Made by a program: the position numbers and the translations under genes
The notes under the pieces: model-generated
Database searches by the model: none
The model's input: only the letters and a program-made list of their open reading frames with translations
What the model was told of the DNA's origin: nothing
Shown: positions 27,031-36,892 of the stretch, piece after piece
Numbering within the stretch: the first letter of the stretch is position 1
Layout: the number at the start of each line of letters is the position of its first letter
DNA from: Arthrobacter sp. ISL-72
GTDB lineage: Bacteria > Actinomycetota > Actinomycetes > Actinomycetales > Micrococcaceae
Length of the DNA: 64,000 nucleotides
Assembly (NCBI RefSeq): GCF_018613755.1
Contig: NZ_JAGGPP010000009.1
Location: 1 to 64,000, forward strand
Direction of reading: 5' to 3'

Positions 27031-28379
27031 GCCCCCACGCTTTCCTTGCCTGTTGCTGCATCAGTCTTCTTGCCGTCTTCGGATGCCGGAGCGGAGCCGT
27101 CGCCCTGCTTGCCGGTGATCAGTTCATGCAGCGGCTGGAAGCTCCCGCCGTGGCCGCCGACGCCGAATTCGTACGCGGTTTCTGCGTGCAGGCTGAGGTC
27201 CACGCCCACAACTTCCTGCTCCTGGGAGACCCGGAAGCCCATGGTCTTGTGGATGGCCAGCGCGATGATGGTGGTCAGGACTGCCGAGTACGCGATGGCG
27301 ATGCCTGCCGCTGCAAGCTGGGCCCACAGCTGGGTGGGTCCGCCGCCGTAGAAGAGACCGCCGCCGACGCCCTCAACCGGAAGGGCGATGAAGCCCAGCG
27401 CCACGGTGCCGATGATGCCGGAAACAAGGTGGACGCCCACAACGTCCAGGGAGTCATCGAAGCCCCAGCGGAACTTCAGGCCGACGGCGAGGGCGGAAGC
27501 CACACCTGCCACGACACCGAGTCCGAGGGCGCCGACCGGGCTGACGTTGGCACAGGCCGGCGTGATGGCAACAAGGCCGGCCACGACGCCTGATGCGGCA
27601 CCAAGCGAAGTCGGGTGGCCGTCACGGACGCGTTCGGTAACGAGCCAGCCCAGCATTGCCGCCGCCGGAGCTGCGAGGGTGTTGATCCAGATCAGGCCGC
27701 CCTGTTCGGCGGTGGTTGCCGCGCCGCCGTTGAAGCCGAACCAGCCGAACCACAGGATGGCTGCACCGAGCATCACGAACGGGATGTTGTGCGGGCGGTG
27801 GTTCGGGTCCTTGCCGAAGCCCCTGCGGTTGCCGATGATCAGGACGAGGATGAGCGCTGCAACACCGGCGTTGATGTGAACGACTGTGCCGCCGGCGAAG
27901 TCGATGGCCGGGCCGAGCGCCTTGCCGATCGCGCCTTCAGCACCGAAGAGACCGCCGCCCCACACCATGTAGGCGATCGGGCAGTACACCAACGTGACCC
28001 AGACGGGAACGAACACCGTCCATGCACCAAACTTTGCGCGGTCCGCGATGGCACCGCTGATCAGTGCCACCGTGATGATGGCGAAGGTTGCGGCGTAGCC
28101 GACCTTGATGAGTCCGTCCGGAGTGGTGATGCCTTCAAGTCCGAACGTTGCGAACGGGTTGCCGACGATCTCCATGAAGCCTTCGCCGGAGCTCATCGAT
28201 GCGCCCCAGAGCACCCACACCACGCCGACCATGCCGATGGAGATGAAGCTCATCATCATCATGTTCAGCGCGGCCTTCGCACGTGTCATGCCGCCGTAGA
28301 AAAATGCCAGTCCTGGTGTCATGAACAGCACGAGTGCCGCCGCAACCATGAGCCATACGTGACCTGCGGTAAGTTCCAT
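27027..28379 (-). CDS. amt: Ammonium transporter Amt
   Basis: This 450-residue integral membrane protein has about eleven hydrophobic segments, beginning MELTAGHVWLMVAAALVLFMT and ending in a cytoplasmic Lys/Asp/Ala tail. Family blocks include GLAFFYGGMTRAKAALNMM, DFAGGTVVHINAG (first pore histidine) and GVHLVSGIIGTVALGF (second). It is the first gene of amt-glnK. The upstream region contains a perfect palindrome and TTGTTAC repeats that may be nitrogen-regulator sites. Confidence 0.95.
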   Translation of the reverse strand: MELTAGHVWLMVAAALVLFMTPGLAFFYGGMTRAKAALNMMMMSFISIGMVGVVWVLWGASMSSGEGFMEIVGNPFATFGLEGITTPDGLIKVGYAATFAIITVALISGAIADRAKFGAWTVFVPVWVTLVYCPIAYMVWGGGLFGAEGAIGKALGPAIDFAGGTVVHINAGVAALILVLIIGNRRGFGKDPNHRPHNIPFVMLGAAILWFGWFGFNGGAATTAEQGGLIWINTLAAPAAAMLGWLVTERVRDGHPTSLGAASGVVAGLVAITPACANVSPVGALGLGVVAGVASALAVGLKFRWGFDDSLDVVGVHLVSGIIGTVALGFIALPVEGVGGGLFYGGGPTQLWAQLAAAGIAIAYSAVLTTIIALAIHKTMGFRVSQEQEVVGVDLSLHAETAYEFGVGGHGGSFQPLHELITGKQGDGSAPASEDGKKTDAATGKESVGA

Positions 28380-28507
28380 GGTGCACGTCCTCCCTTGCCT
28401 AGATGCTTAGTTGATCCCGCGGACCCTTCCGCGTTCCCAACGCCTTTTTGCGTTCTAAGAAGATTTTTCCCGGGCTGTGTTTCGCCGGCGGAGGAATTAG
28501 ATGTCCG

Positions 28508-28523
28508 GGTTGTTACAACAACC
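28508..28523. promoter_or_regulatory. Palindrome between amt and the MFS gene
   Basis: GGTTGTT-AC-AACAACC is a perfect 7-bp inverted repeat about 130 bp before amt and 95 bp before the MFS start. TTGTTAC at 28510-28516 recurs at 28552-28558. GTAAC-containing boxes are typical of actinobacterial GlnR, but the full GlnR consensus is not met, and I do not see an AmtR-type site. Confidence 0.4.
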
Positions 28524-28616
28524 TCCCGGAAGTAAATGGTGCATATCCTGCTTGTTACAGATATGTTTCAGCAGTCCCAAACCCCACTTCCACAGCACAC
28601 CAAGGACGACGGCATC

Positions 28617-29891
28617 ATGAGCGATCGTTTCCGGCCGGGCAAGGCCCTCCGGCGCCAGAATAGCGGGCAACCAGGCCGCACGGACGGGGCGCCACAGCCC
28701 GCCGCCGCAGGGCTCCCCCGCGACATTAAGGTGATGCTGGCCGCTGCGTTCCTGATCGCGCTCGGTTTCGGGCTGGTGGCGCCGGTGTTGCCACAATTCG
28801 CCACCACTTTCGACGTCGGCGCCACTGCCGCCGCCGTGATCGTGAGCATTTTCGCCTTCATGCGGCTGCTCTTCGCACCTGCCGGCGGCGCCCTCATCGT
28901 GAAGCTGGGGGAACGGCCCGTCTATGTGGCAGGGCTGCTGATCGTTGCCGCCTCGACAGCGGCGTGTGCGTTCGCCCAGAACTACTGGCAGCTGCTCATT
29001 TTCCGGGGACTGGGCGGCGCGGGGTCGGTAATGTTCACGGTCGCGTCAATGGCGCTCGTCGTCCGGCTTGCACCGCCGGAAAGCCGTGGCCGGGTGTCCG
29101 GCGCGTACGCTTCCGCTTTCCTGATCGGCAATGTCTGCGGCCCCATCGTCGGCGGGCTCCTTGCCGGTTTCGGCCTCCGCATTCCGTTCCTGGCGTACGC
29201 CGCTGCGCTGGTCCTCGCTGCCCTGGTAGTGCAGACCCAGCTCAGCCACGTGCCCGGTGCGTCCCGGAAGGACGGCAGCCAGCCGTCGGCCATGGGCCTT
29301 CGTGAGGCCTTGCATGACAGCGCCTACCGGGCCGGACTGTTCTCGAGCTTCGCCAACGGCTGGGCAACGTTCGGCGTCCGCATGGCCACCGTGCCGCTCT
29401 TCGCTGTGGCGGCGCTTGGTGGCGGGACAACTGCGGCCGGCTGGGCGCTGGCGGTCTTTGCCGGCGGCAACGCGGCCGCACTCACCGTCTCGGGAAAACT
29501 CGCCGATTCGCTGGGCCGCAAGCCGCTCCTGATTTCGGGACTCGTCCTGACGGGCGTGGCGACGGCGGGCATCGGACTGACCCACGACATGGTGTGGTTC
29601 CTTGCTGCCTCCGCAGCCGCCGGCATCGGCTCGGGCCTGCTGGGCCCGGCACAGCAGGCCGCCATCGCCGACGTGATCGGCAGTGAACGCTCCGGCGGCC
29701 GCGTGCTGGCTGTCTTCCAGATGGTGTCCGACGCGGGCGCCATTATTGGCCCGGTCCTCGCTGGCCTCCTCGCCGACCGGCTGGGGTACGGCTGGGCATT
29801 CGGCGTGACTGGGGCCGTGCTGGTTATTGCTGCTGCCGGTTGGCTGCCCGCGCGGGAAACCTTCCGGCGGCCGGTTGATTCGCGGGCTTAG
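28617..29891 (+). CDS. Major facilitator superfamily transporter, drug-exporter type
   Basis: The protein has 424 residues and 12 predicted hydrophobic segments after about 50 hydrophilic residues. Motif A-like signatures lie after the second segment (GGALIVKLGERPVYV) and in the second half (SGKLADSLGRKPLLI), and QMVSDAGAIIGPVLAGLLADRLG resembles TetA/NorA-type exporters. ATG 28617 has AAGGA about 11 nt upstream. It lies divergent from amt and convergent with ftsY; it is not usually part of the ffh-ftsY block and may be an insertion. The substrate is unknown. Confidence 0.85.
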   Translation: MSDRFRPGKALRRQNSGQPGRTDGAPQPAAAGLPRDIKVMLAAAFLIALGFGLVAPVLPQFATTFDVGATAAAVIVSIFAFMRLLFAPAGGALIVKLGERPVYVAGLLIVAASTAACAFAQNYWQLLIFRGLGGAGSVMFTVASMALVVRLAPPESRGRVSGAYASAFLIGNVCGPIVGGLLAGFGLRIPFLAYAAALVLAALVVQTQLSHVPGASRKDGSQPSAMGLREALHDSAYRAGLFSSFANGWATFGVRMATVPLFAVAALGGGTTAAGWALAVFAGGNAAALTVSGKLADSLGRKPLLISGLVLTGVATAGIGLTHDMVWFLAASAAAGIGSGLLGPAQQAAIADVIGSERSGGRVLAVFQMVSDAGAIIGPVLAGLLADRLGYGWAFGVTGAVLVIAAAGWLPARETFRRPVDSRA

Positions 29892-29902
29892 TTGTACTGC
29901 AC

Positions 29903-31117
29903 CTAGTTCAGCAGCGCGTCCACGAAGCTCTCGGCTTCGAACGGGGCGAGGTCGTCCGCGCCCTCACCCAGCCCGATGAGCTTGACCGGTACGCCGAGCG
30001 ACTTCTGGATGGCCACCACGATGCCGCCCTTGGCGGTGCCGTCCAGCTTGGTGAGCACGATGCCGGTGATGTTGACCACCTCGGAGAAGACGCGGGCCTG
30101 GTTCAGGCCGTTTTGTCCGGTGGTGGCGTCAAGCACCAGGAGGACCTCGTCCACTTCGGCTAGCTTCTCGATGACACGCTTCACCTTGCCGAGTTCGTCC
30201 ATCAGGCCCACTTTGTTCTGGAGCCGGCCGGCCGTATCGATCATCACCACGTCGACCTCCTGGTCGATTCCGGCCTTGACCGCCTCATAGGCGACGGAGG
30301 CGGGATCGGCGCCGTCGACGTCGGACTTGACGGTGGGCACGCCCACCCGCTGGCCCCACGTGGCGAGCTGTTCGGCGGCGGCCGCGCGGAAGGTGTCCGC
30401 GGCGCCCAGCAGGACGTCCTTGTCCTCCGCCACGAGCACGCGCGCCAGTTTGCCGACGGTGGTGGTCTTGCCCACGCCGTTGACGCCGACCACCATCATG
30501 ACGGAGGGCTTGTCCGCGTGGCGTTCCGTGCGCAGGCTCCGGTCCATCGTCGGGTCCACGAGCTTGATCAGTTCTTCGCGCAGGAGTGCTTTGACCTGCT
30601 CCGGGGTCCTGGTGCCCAGGACCTTGACGCGCTCACGGAGGGCATCCACCAGCTGCATGGTGGGTTCGGTTCCGAGATCCGCCAGCAGGAGGGTTTCTTC
30701 GACCTCGTCCCAGACGTTTTCATCAATGTTGTCGCTCGACAGGAGCGCGAGCAGGCCCTTGCCGAGGATGTTGTTGGACCGGACCAGGCGTTCGCGGAGC
30801 CTGGTCAACCGTCCCGCAACAGGAAGCGGGGTCTCCACGGCGATGGTTTCAAGGCCGGCGGCGTCGTCGGGGACCTGGGCCGTTTCCAGGCCTTCAAGGT
30901 CGACGGCGTCGGTCACCGAGCGATCAGTTGTCACCGCCGGGCGGTCCTCCACCAGCGTTCCGCCCGCGCCGCGCACGGGTTCGCCTGGATCGTTGGCGTC
31001 ACGGGTGCCCGGGTACTTGGTGATGTTCCGGCGGGTCTTCATGAGGACCGGGATCAGCCCGCCAATGACCACCAGGGCAGCGAGGATGGCAAGAATTATG
31101 GGGAGGATGTCATTCAC
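29903..31117 (-). CDS. ftsY: Signal recognition particle receptor FtsY
   Basis: The protein has 404 residues. An N-terminal hydrophobic segment (ILPIILAILAALVVIGGLIPVLM) anchors it to the membrane, as in other high-GC Gram-positives. An acidic linker follows, then the NG domain with GVNGVGKTTTVGKLARVLV, AADTFRAAAAEQL, DTAGRLQNKVGLMDEL and the late TKLDGTAKGGI. It docks with Ffh for cotranslational targeting. It lies 75 nt downstream of smc on the same strand, with AGGGGAG as ribosome-binding site. Confidence 0.96.
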   Translation of the reverse strand: MNDILPIILAILAALVVIGGLIPVLMKTRRNITKYPGTRDANDPGEPVRGAGGTLVEDRPAVTTDRSVTDAVDLEGLETAQVPDDAAGLETIAVETPLPVAGRLTRLRERLVRSNNILGKGLLALLSSDNIDENVWDEVEETLLLADLGTEPTMQLVDALRERVKVLGTRTPEQVKALLREELIKLVDPTMDRSLRTERHADKPSVMMVVGVNGVGKTTTVGKLARVLVAEDKDVLLGAADTFRAAAAEQLATWGQRVGVPTVKSDVDGADPASVAYEAVKAGIDQEVDVVMIDTAGRLQNKVGLMDELGKVKRVIEKLAEVDEVLLVLDATTGQNGLNQARVFSEVVNITGIVLTKLDGTAKGGIVVAIQKSLGVPVKLIGLGEGADDLAPFEAESFVDALLN

Positions 31118-31191
31118 TCCCCTAGCTTCTCACAATCGCCCGGGACACTGCCGGAGCCTCAGGGCGGGGCCCCGGGGCTGGTCAGGGCTAA

Positions 31192-34100
31192 TTAGACGTC
31201 CGCGCCGAGCCGCTGGCTGATGACCGTCGAAACTCCGTCGCCGCGCATGGTGACCCCGTACAGCGCGTCCGCTACTTCCATCGTCCGCTTCTGGTGCGTG
31301 ATGACGATCAGCTGGCTGGACTCGCGCAGTTCCTCGAAGATGGTGATGAGTCGGCCGAGATTGGTGTCGTCCAGGGCGGCCTCGACCTCGTCCATCACGT
31401 AGAACGGCGATGGCCTTGCCTTGAAGATGGCCACGAGCAGGGCCACCGCGGTCAGCGAACGCTCACCCCCGGACAGCAGGGAGAGCCGCTTGATCTTCTT
31501 GCCTGCCGGCCGGGCCTCTACCTCTATCCCGGTGGTGAGCATATCCGAGGGATCGGTCAGCACGAGCCGGCCTTCACCGCCGGGGAAAAGCCGTGCGAAA
31601 ACACGGACGAACTGCGCCGAGGTGTCCGCGAACGCTTCGGCGAACACTTTCTGGACGCGGTCGTCCACTTCCTTGATGATGTCCAGCAAGTCCTTGCGGC
31701 TGGACTTGAGGTCCTCAAGCTGGGTGTTGAGGAACTGGTGCCGTTCCTCAAGGGCGGCGAATTCCTCCAGTGCCAGCGGATTCACGCGGCCCAGCGAGGC
31801 CAAGTCCCGCTCGGCCTTCCTGAGCCGTTTTTCCTGCTCTTCACGGACGAACGGCTTGCCCTCGACAATCGGCGTGCCGTCTTCGGTCACCGGCGCCCGG
31901 AGTGCCGCCCACTTGTCGCCGGACTCCCGCGCGGCCACGGGGACGGGCTGGTCCGGCCCGTAGTCGGCCACCAGCTGGTCCGGCGACAACCCGAGCTCCT
32001 CGACCGAACGGAGTTCAAGGGCTTCGATCCGCACCCGCTGCTGGGTGCGGGCAAGTTCGTCGCGGTGGACCGAGTCAGTCAGTTCCGCCAGTTCCCGGGC
32101 CAGGGCGTCGTTCTGTGACCTGACTTCCACGAGTTCGCGGTCCCGGTGTTCCCGCTCTTCCTCCGCGAGGTCTCGCGCACGGAGGGCCAAGGACACGGAC
32201 ACGTCCATGAACCCGATGATCTGCTCAACGGCAGCCGATACCGCAGCGGCCCGGCCGGCCTGGAGCTTCCGCCGGCGGGCGCGCTCCGCGGCCTCTTCCC
32301 GTGCCCGGCGCTCGGCTGCGGCCGCCCGTTCCAAGGAAAGCGCACGGTTGCGGGTGGCGGTCAACTGCTCCTCCGCGCTCCGCAGGGACAGCCTGGCCTC
32401 CATCTCGGCCGCCCTCGAGGCAGCGGCTGCCGCCGCCAGTTCATCGCGCAGTTCGGCGGACGGCTCCTCATCCGCCGGGGCCTGCTGGGCGGCATCCAGG
32501 CGATCCGCCGCCGCCCTCAGTGCCTCCTGCTCGGAAGTAATATTGGCTTCCGCCTTGGCCAGCGAGGCCCCCAGTCTCTCGCTTTCGCCGACTGCACTGC
32601 GCAGCACCGAGTTCAGATGGCCGAGCCGTTCGGCCACGGCCGCGAACCGGGCATCAGATTCGTGGAGCCGGTCCAGCGCGGCATCGGCGCGCTCCTGGGC
32701 TTCCGTCCGGCGGGCCTGGGCGGAGGCCAGCGCGAACCGGTTCCGCTCAAGTTCCGCGCCCACCGTGGCGAGCCGCGCTTCGGCGTCGTCGACGGCGGCC
32801 TGGACTTCCAGTAGCGACGGTGCGTTTGCCGAGCCGCCCCGGACAGTGAAGGCGGTGAAGACGTCGCCCGCCCGAGTGACCGCTGTCAGGCCGGGGTGGG
32901 CCTGGATCAGGCCGGCCGCGGACTCGAGGTCTTCAACAACCGCGGTTCCCGCCAGCAGCCTGCGCAGGACGCCGTCCAACCCGTCCGAGGCAGTGACAAG
33001 TTCCGCTGCCCAGCGGCCACCGGCCGGAAGCTCGCCTCGTGGCAGTGCCTGTGGCGCCGGGGCCCCGGACTCCGGGTCCGGAACGGGTGATCCGGCAGGG
33101 CCCGCAAGAAGCAGCGAGGCGACGCCGGCGTCGTCGTCCTTTAGCAGGTGGAGGGCCCCGACGGCGGTTGCGGCGTCCCTGACCACTACGGCTTCCGAGG
33201 AAGCGCCCAATGCGGCGGCAACAGCCGCTTCGTAGCCGGCTTCGACGGTAAGCATCGACGCGAGGGGCCCCACGATCCCCGGCAGCCCCGAGTCCGCCAC
33301 CCGGCCCGAGCCGTCCTTCCGGTTGAGCCCGAGCTGCAGGGCGTCCCGACGGGCGATCAGGGCGTCACGTTCCCGTTCGCCCTCACGCTCGGCGGATTTC
33401 AGCGTATCGATGTCCGCCAGGACGGCGTCCAGGGCGGCGCCGGCGTCCTCGTAGTCGGCATCAAGGGATTCCTCGCCCTCTTCGACGCCTGCCACCTGGG
33501 ATTCCAGTGCTGCGAACTCGCTTTGGGCGCGCCGGCGCCGCTCGTCACCGGCAGCCTGCGATTCCCGGAGCCGGCCAAGTTCGGCCTGCGCCGACTCCAC
33601 CCGGGAGCGGGCGGCCCCCACCTGGCCGGCCAGCTTTGCCAGCCCTTCACGGCGGTCGGCAGCTGCGCGGAGTACCGCGGCAAACCTTTTGTCTTCCGCG
33701 GCGGCCGCGTTTTCGGCTTCGGCTTTGGCTGCTGTTGCGGCTTCCAGCGCTGCGCGCTTTTCCACGATCCCATGTTCCAGGGCAGCCTGTTCTGCGCGGA
33801 CCCGCGCGGCATTCCTTTCAAGCTGCTCCGGGTCCCGGCCGGCGTCCGGTACACCATCCGCAGCACCCAGCAACCGCCGCCGTTCCCCGGCCAGGGAACC
33901 GAGGGACCGCAGCCGCTCCCGCCCGGCCGAGAGCTGGTACCACGCGTCCCGGGCAGCGTTGAGCTTAGGCGTTGCTTCGGCGGCGAGCCGCTCCAAATCC
34001 GCCTGCCGCCGGCGGCCGGCTTCCAGGCACTGCTCCACCACTGCCCTGCGTGCTTTCAACGCAGACTCGTCAGCGACGTCCTGCGCCAATGCGGACTGCA

Positions 34101-34809
34101 GCTGGACCAGGTCGTCGGCAAGGAGCCGCGCCCGGGCATCCCGGACCTCGAACTGGACGCCCTGGGCCCGGCGCGCCACTTCGGCCTGCTTGCCAAGCGG
34201 GGTCAGCTGGCGCCGGATTTCGCTCGTGAGGTCGCTCAGCCTCTGCAGGTTCGCCTGCATGGCTTCCAGCTTCCGCACCGTCTTTTCCTTGCGCCTGCGG
34301 TGCTTGAGGATGCCGGCCGCTTCTTCAATGAAGCCGCGCCGGTCCTCGGGAGTGGCATGGAGGACCCTGTCCAGCTGGCCCTGCCCCACAATGACGTGCA
34401 TTTCACGGCCGAGGCCCGAATCGGACAGCAGTTCCTGGATGTCGAGGAGCCGGCAGCCGGCACCGTTGATTGCGTATTCTGATCCCCCGGTCCGGAAGAG
34501 GGTCCGCGATATGGTCACTTCGCTGTAGTCGATCGGCAGGGCGCCGTCGGTGTTGTCGATGGTCAGCGAGACGTGCGCACGGCCCAGCGGCGGGCGGCCG
34601 GACGTGCCCGCGAAAATAACGTCTTCCATCTTGCCGCCGCGCAGGGTCTTGGCCCCTTGTTCCCCCATGACCCAGGAGAGGGCATCCACCACGTTGGATT
34701 TGCCGGAGCCGTTCGGGCCGACCACTGCGGTGACGCCCGGCTCAAAGTCGAACGTCGTGGCTGACGCGAACGACTTAAATCCGCGGACGGTCAGGCTCTT
34801 GAGGTGCAA
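31192..34809 (-). CDS. smc: Chromosome segregation protein SMC
   Basis: This 1205-residue condensin ATPase folds back on itself. It has an N-terminal ATPase lobe with Walker A GPNGSGKSN (31-39), a first coiled coil, a hinge at about residues 500-650 (GLPGIVGPLASMLTV; GGSANAPSLLEVQ), a second coiled coil, and a C-terminal lobe with signature LLSGGERSLTAVALL and Walker B FYVMDEVEAALDD. The coiled coils are rich in Ala/Glu/Arg. It starts with TTG 34809 (CAGGAG about 13 nt before). The ScpA/ScpB partners are not in this window. Confidence 0.97.
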   Translation of the reverse strand: MHLKSLTVRGFKSFASATTFDFEPGVTAVVGPNGSGKSNVVDALSWVMGEQGAKTLRGGKMEDVIFAGTSGRPPLGRAHVSLTIDNTDGALPIDYSEVTISRTLFRTGGSEYAINGAGCRLLDIQELLSDSGLGREMHVIVGQGQLDRVLHATPEDRRGFIEEAAGILKHRRRKEKTVRKLEAMQANLQRLSDLTSEIRRQLTPLGKQAEVARRAQGVQFEVRDARARLLADDLVQLQSALAQDVADESALKARRAVVEQCLEAGRRRQADLERLAAEATPKLNAARDAWYQLSAGRERLRSLGSLAGERRRLLGAADGVPDAGRDPEQLERNAARVRAEQAALEHGIVEKRAALEAATAAKAEAENAAAAEDKRFAAVLRAAADRREGLAKLAGQVGAARSRVESAQAELGRLRESQAAGDERRRRAQSEFAALESQVAGVEEGEESLDADYEDAGAALDAVLADIDTLKSAEREGERERDALIARRDALQLGLNRKDGSGRVADSGLPGIVGPLASMLTVEAGYEAAVAAALGASSEAVVVRDAATAVGALHLLKDDDAGVASLLLAGPAGSPVPDPESGAPAPQALPRGELPAGGRWAAELVTASDGLDGVLRRLLAGTAVVEDLESAAGLIQAHPGLTAVTRAGDVFTAFTVRGGSANAPSLLEVQAAVDDAEARLATVGAELERNRFALASAQARRTEAQERADAALDRLHESDARFAAVAERLGHLNSVLRSAVGESERLGASLAKAEANITSEQEALRAAADRLDAAQQAPADEEPSAELRDELAAAAAASRAAEMEARLSLRSAEEQLTATRNRALSLERAAAAERRAREEAAERARRRKLQAGRAAAVSAAVEQIIGFMDVSVSLALRARDLAEEEREHRDRELVEVRSQNDALARELAELTDSVHRDELARTQQRVRIEALELRSVEELGLSPDQLVADYGPDQPVPVAARESGDKWAALRAPVTEDGTPIVEGKPFVREEQEKRLRKAERDLASLGRVNPLALEEFAALEERHQFLNTQLEDLKSSRKDLLDIIKEVDDRVQKVFAEAFADTSAQFVRVFARLFPGGEGRLVLTDPSDMLTTGIEVEARPAGKKIKRLSLLSGGERSLTAVALLVAIFKARPSPFYVMDEVEAALDDTNLGRLITIFEELRESSQLIVITHQKRTMEVADALYGVTMRGDGVSTVISQRLGADV

Positions 34810-34905
34810 GGTGGTTCGGATCTCCTGGTTGGCTGATGCGGCTGGTTCCTGCCCTAAATCTACTGCGCGGGAACGACAAAACCCGGATTTGCAGCCTTCC
34901 CGCGC

Positions 34906-35904
34906 TTACCAGCGGCCGTTGCGGGGACGCGGCTGGCAGACGGGGCAGGTGTAGGAGGAGCGGTTCATGAACTGTTCGCGTTTCATGAGGCTGACTATTC
35001 CTGCTGCCGCACAGCGCCTGCACTCCTGGCTTTCCCTGCCGTAGGCGTTGAGGGATCGGTCAAAGTACCCGGACGCGCCGTTCACGTTGACGTACAGCGA
35101 GTCGAAGCTGGTGCCGCCGGCGTCCAGGGCGTCCAGCATCACGTCGCGGGCGGCATCGATCACCCGCAATGCTTCGCTGCGGCGGAGCGTATCCGTGGGC
35201 CGCGCGTAATGGAGCCGCGCCCGCCACAGTGCCTCATCCGCGTAGATGTTGCCGATCCCGGAGACCAGGCCCTGGTCCAGCAGCGCGCGTTTCAGGCCGG
35301 TCTTCCGGATCCGTAGCCGGCGGTAAAAGGAATCGAAGGAGAAGTGGGGGTCCAGGGGGTCCCGGGCAATATGGGCGGCTTCCTCGGCGATAAGCGGAGC
35401 CGGAGACTCCCCGAGGCCGCCGGGACCGCCGTCGGCAGTGGGGACCAGGGAAGTCACAAACAGGCCGCCGAAAATCCGCTGGTCCACAAATCTCAGCTGT
35501 TCCGGCATTCCTTCCGCCGGGCTCAGCCGCAGCCGGATCTTCAGGTGTTTCTCGTCCGGCACAGCGGAATCCTGCATCAGCAGCTGGCCGCTCATGCCCA
35601 GATGGGCCATCAGGGCCACCGGCGGGCGCGCATTACCCTCCACAGCATGGACGGGGATACCGTCCGCGGTGTCCGTCCGCGGATGCACCGCTGCTGCCTC
35701 TTCCAGCGGAAGCCAGAGGAACTTTCCACGGCGCACCACGTCCACCACCCGGGCACCTTCGAGGTTCCCGGCAAAATCCCCTGCGCCGAGCGCGTGCCGG
35801 CGGATGGACCGTGGGTCCAGGACGTCAACAGAGGTGATTGTCCTGCCGCGGACCCAGCTCACCAGGCCGCGGCGGACAACTTCGACTTCCGGCAGTTCGG
35901 GCAC
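34906..35904 (-). CDS. mutM: Formamidopyrimidine-DNA glycosylase MutM (Fpg)
   Basis: MutM removes 8-oxoguanine and ring-opened purines from DNA and nicks the abasic site. The protein has 332 residues from GTG 35904; after Met removal the catalytic Pro-Glu dyad leads (PELPEVEVV), the only start that works for this enzyme. AHLGMSGQL and [20 protein letters not shown] (helix-two-turn-helix) follow. The zinc finger is CRRC-x21-CPVC, whereas the usual spacing is CxxC-x16-CxxC, so about 5 residues are inserted. It lies 7 nt past rnc. Confidence 0.94.
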   Translation of the reverse strand: MPELPEVEVVRRGLVSWVRGRTITSVDVLDPRSIRRHALGAGDFAGNLEGARVVDVVRRGKFLWLPLEEAAAVHPRTDTADGIPVHAVEGNARPPVALMAHLGMSGQLLMQDSAVPDEKHLKIRLRLSPAEGMPEQLRFVDQRIFGGLFVTSLVPTADGGPGGLGESPAPLIAEEAAHIARDPLDPHFSFDSFYRRLRIRKTGLKRALLDQGLVSGIGNIYADEALWRARLHYARPTDTLRRSEALRVIDAARDVMLDALDAGGTSFDSLYVNVNGASGYFDRSLNAYGRESQECRRCAAAGIVSLMKREQFMNRSSYTCPVCQPRPRNGRW

Positions 35905-35911
35905 GGAAAGC

Positions 35912-36634
35912 CTAGATGCCGGCTTCGGATTCCGCCGGGATGCTTGCCGTGCCGGCTGCTGACAGCTTCCGCCAGGCATCAGCGGCGGCTTCCTGTTCGG
36001 CTTCCTTCTTGGAGCGTCCCGTACCCTGACCGCAGTCGGTGCCGCCGATCCGGAGCACGGCGATGAAAGTCCGTGCGTGGTCCGGGCCTGAACCCTCCAC
36101 GGCGTAGTAGATGCTGCCCAGCTGGCGGCTTGCCGCGAGCTCCTGGATGCTGGTTTTCCAGTCGGTTCCTGCGCCCAGGGCGGCGGCGTCCTGGAGCAGC
36201 GGACCGATCAGGCGCATCACCAGCTGGCGGGCAGTCTCGATGTCGTTGGACACGTACGTGGCACCGATCAGCGCCTCCATGGTGTCCGCGAGGATGGACG
36301 ACTTGTTCTTACCGTCGGTGAGCTTTTCGCCCTGTCCGAGGTAGATGTATTCGCCGATGCCAAGGCTGCGGCCGATACCTGCCAGCGCCCGGGTGCTCAC
36401 GACGGCCGAACGCCGCTTGGCGAGGTCGCCTTCAGGCAGTTCGGGGTTGTCACGGTACAGCGCGTCCGTCACGGAGAAGCCCAGGATGGAATCGCCCAGG
36501 AACTCGAGGCGCTCGTTGGTGGGGATGCCGCCGTTTTCGTAGGCGTACGAACGATGTGTCAGAGCAAGACGAAGCGTCCCGGCGTCAATGGAGACACCGA
36601 GACGCTTCAAAAGCTCTTCAGTTGAAGACGTCAT
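35912..36634 (-). CDS. rnc: Ribonuclease III
   Basis: RNase III cuts double-stranded RNA in rRNA precursors and mRNAs. In the 240-residue protein the signature [12 protein letters not shown] is at residues 41-52, with Glu44 and Asp48 as metal ligands and the second acidic site in [12 protein letters not shown]. The C-terminal double-stranded RNA-binding domain ([16 protein letters not shown] ... [18 protein letters not shown]) is complete. It is 18 nt from rpmF and followed by mutM, the standard actinobacterial order. Confidence 0.96.
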   Translation of the reverse strand: MTSSTEELLKRLGVSIDAGTLRLALTHRSYAYENGGIPTNERLEFLGDSILGFSVTDALYRDNPELPEGDLAKRRSAVVSTRALAGIGRSLGIGEYIYLGQGEKLTDGKNKSSILADTMEALIGATYVSNDIETARQLVMRLIGPLLQDAAALGAGTDWKTSIQELAASRQLGSIYYAVEGSGPDHARTFIAVLRIGGTDCGQGTGRSKKEAEQEAAADAWRKLSAAGTASIPAESEAGI

Positions 36635-36652
36635 TTTCAGCCAGTGGGCCGA

Positions 36653-36856
36653 TTAGACGTCTGCGACCTTGCGGCCCTTGTACTCAAGGAACAGCGCAGT
36701 GCCAGCCGAGTCGGTAACGACCTTTGCCTGGTGCGGCAGGCTGTAGGTAACCTGGCCGTTCTCAATGGTCTTCACCAGGTGGGGGGCAGTTGCCTTCCAC
36801 TGGGAGCGGCGGGCGCGGGTATTCGAGCGAGACATTTTCCGCTTGGGAACAGCCAC
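36653..36856 (-). CDS. rpmF: 50S ribosomal protein L32
   Basis: This 67-residue basic protein begins [20 protein letters not shown]. The CxxC zinc pairs found in some L32 proteins are absent (no cysteine at all), so this is the zinc-free form. Bacteria with paired L32 forms often derepress the zinc-free one under zinc limitation; whether a second rpmF exists cannot be seen here. It is downstream of yceD, as in most bacteria. Confidence 0.95.
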   Translation of the reverse strand: MAVPKRKMSRSNTRARRSQWKATAPHLVKTIENGQVTYSLPHQAKVVTDSAGTALFLEYKGRKVADV

Positions 36857-36892
36857 GGCTAACTCATTTCTCTCTAGAAAAACACTTACAAA

